Program-made: the position numbers and the translations under genes
Assembly: GCA_018881555.1 (NCBI GenBank)
Contig: JACAXG010000007.1
Location: forward strand, 6,611,201-6,675,200
Origin: Amblyornis subalaris
Taxonomy: Eukaryota > Chordata > Aves > Passeriformes > Ptilonorhynchidae
Length of the DNA: 64,000 nucleotides
Direction: 5' to 3'
Shown here: positions 62,533 to 64,000 of the stretch, piece by piece
Position numbering within the stretch: position 1 is the first letter of the stretch
How the letters are laid out: every line of letters begins with the position of its first letter
Notes under the pieces: model-generated
What the model was told of the DNA's origin: nothing
The model's input: only the letters and a program-made list of their open reading frames with translations
The model's database searches: none

Positions 62533-63859
62533 AAATTGTGCATGTTGACAAAAATGGTGTCAAGTCTATTCAAAGAGGTCCAAAAGCCAACTTTTTACAG
62601 AACATTATGTATGTATAAAGTGTACTGTATATGCTTTAATAATGTGAATTTAAATAAAATCTTTTAGCTTATTCTCCCCNCCATCAGGTTATGTTAAACA
62701 TCAAATACTGCTTTTGGAGTTTAAACATGCACTTAACATATCTGTGACCAATTCCACTGCACATTGCAACCAAATATGGGATGTTTCACTTAAAGAAAAC
62801 ATTTCCCAAATAATCAGTACAAAACACCTAAACCTCAAACCACCAATACCCTCACCAGCCAACATCCTGCTGCTGGCCTGGCCTCTATGGCACTTGTGTT
62901 GAAGGCAGCCTTTTAAGGTATCTCAGAAAAAGCTTTGAAGGCAATTTTTAAAACTTTACATCTAACCATATCACATAATGCATAAATCAAACTATCATCA
63001 TGAAATTCCCTCTTACTTATCACACCCCTCCCATCAAGTCTGTCTAGAATATGTAGTTGTTAATACCTTCCAAACCCTACACCANCCACAAACCCCATTC
63101 TGATTCCCTGCCTTCCCAACAGCACAAATACAAGTGCTGTATTAAGAACTTCACATATTGGATTGGCTCATTATTCTGTGTCTTTACAGGGCCGAAACCC
63201 AAACCCCAAAACCAGAGGAACAATATAGGAACAGAAACCAGAACGAGCAAACAGTGACGCATCACCAGGACATTTCCCTCCAAGCCTTCAGCAGTGCACA
63301 TTTCACAGTCTGACACTGGGCACCGCCTTTTGTTTATTTCCCTTTTTCTGAACAAATGGGAAATGATAAACAAAAAATAAAACATAATAGAAGGAGATTA
63401 GCTCAGGGTTGGGCATGATACTCTGAACAGCCAAAATTAACAATACAACAATACAAGGAAACACTGTTTCTTGAATTAAGAAAAAAAGAAATATGATTCT
63501 GGGGTACATTCCAACTAGCAAGTGTAGCAAAAAAGTGTTACTTGTTCAGTTCTGTCATGCAAAACAAAGTTGAGAAATAAACTTGTTCAAGTACTACCTA
63601 CAGCTGACAACAGCATTTATTTTATCTTACACAGAGGTGAATACCCTAGAAGACTTACTACAGTCCTAGACAGAGAAATGTTATATAAAAAAAAAAAAAT
63701 TTCTACTCTTTTAGGAGGAAACGTAAACAAATTAATTGCATGCATCTCAGATAGAAACATGGAGGAATTCCTGAATCTGGAGCCCNATGCCTGCACTCAG
63801 CAAGGAATCACTGGATGAATCCGTCATGATGGAGAAGAGTGGGCATATGCTTGGTTCAC
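62533..63859. other. COQ2: COQ2 intron, no exon seen
   Basis: AT-rich DNA without coding features or elements that I can name. Confidence 0.45.
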
Positions 63860-64000
63860 TGAATCATTGAATGGTTTAGGTTGGAAGGGGACCTTGAAAA
63901 TTATCTTGTTCCAACCCTCATGCTGTGGGCAGGGGCACCTTCCACTAGACCAAGTTACTCAGAGCCCCATCCAACTTGGTCTTCAACACTTCCAGGGATG
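63860..64000 (-). mobile_element. CR1 LINE 3' fragment, cut by window edge
   Basis: GAATCATTGAATGGTTTAGG then TTGGAAGGGGACCTTGAAAA and TTCCACTAGACCAAGTTACT, CAACACTTCCAGGGATG: reverse-complement CR1 end continuing past 64000. Confidence 0.92.

Noticed and set aside
61100..63859. Possible upstream COQ2 exons
   Set aside because: Minus-strand frames here do not resemble the expected membrane helices of COQ2. The exons most likely lie beyond the window.

Overview
The window looks like nuclear DNA of a bird. It holds vertebrate genes split by GT-AG introns and several CR1-type LINE 3' fragments. The gene content matches vertebrate PKD2, ABCG2, PLAC8 and COQ2. Scattered single N bases suggest ambiguity codes in a draft or consensus assembly. 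I found no operon, CRISPR array, tRNA or rRNA gene, and no clearly new multi-gene system.

Layout. Positions 81-2013 (+) carry the last three coding exons of PKD2 (polycystin-2), followed by a long 3' UTR to a poly(A) signal at 4548. From 5.2 to 7.3 kb (-) lies a decayed partial copy of the last three ABCG2 exons. From 12.7 to 25.6 kb (-) lies a complete ABCG2 gene: 15 coding exons, all in phase, 663 codons, with a probable non-coding first exon at about 30.8 kb. The interval from 31 to 40 kb has no recognisable gene, only two CR1 fragments and a CpG-rich block at 37.9-38.5 kb. From 40.0 to 48.6 kb (-) lie two tandem PLAC8-family genes, called PLAC8-A and PLAC8-B here, with homologous exons and 3' UTRs. 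The stretch from 49 to 56.7 kb is repeat-bearing intergenic DNA. From 56.7 kb to the right edge (-) lie the last four exons of COQ2, whose 5' exons are beyond the window.

The genes do not form one pathway. PKD2 is a cation channel, ABCG2 an ABC half-transporter that exports urate and xenobiotics, PLAC8 proteins are small Cys-rich proteins, and COQ2 is the ubiquinone prenyltransferase. PKD2 and ABCG2 are convergent, and everything right of PKD2 is on the minus strand. PKD2-ABCG2 and PLAC8-COQ2 are separate blocks a few megabases apart in human but adjacent here.

The most interesting observations are these. ABCG2 has a Lys where human ABCG2 has Gln141, the site of the human loss-of-function variant Q141K. 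It also lacks the inter-subunit disulfide Cys603. There is a fossil ABCG2 tandem copy, a roughly 480-bp segment present twice at about 98% identity 10 kb apart, and a perfect 18-bp hairpin. A CCAAT-containing block is tandemly duplicated upstream of PLAC8-B, and COQ2 intron 6 contains a phase-compatible candidate alternative last exon.
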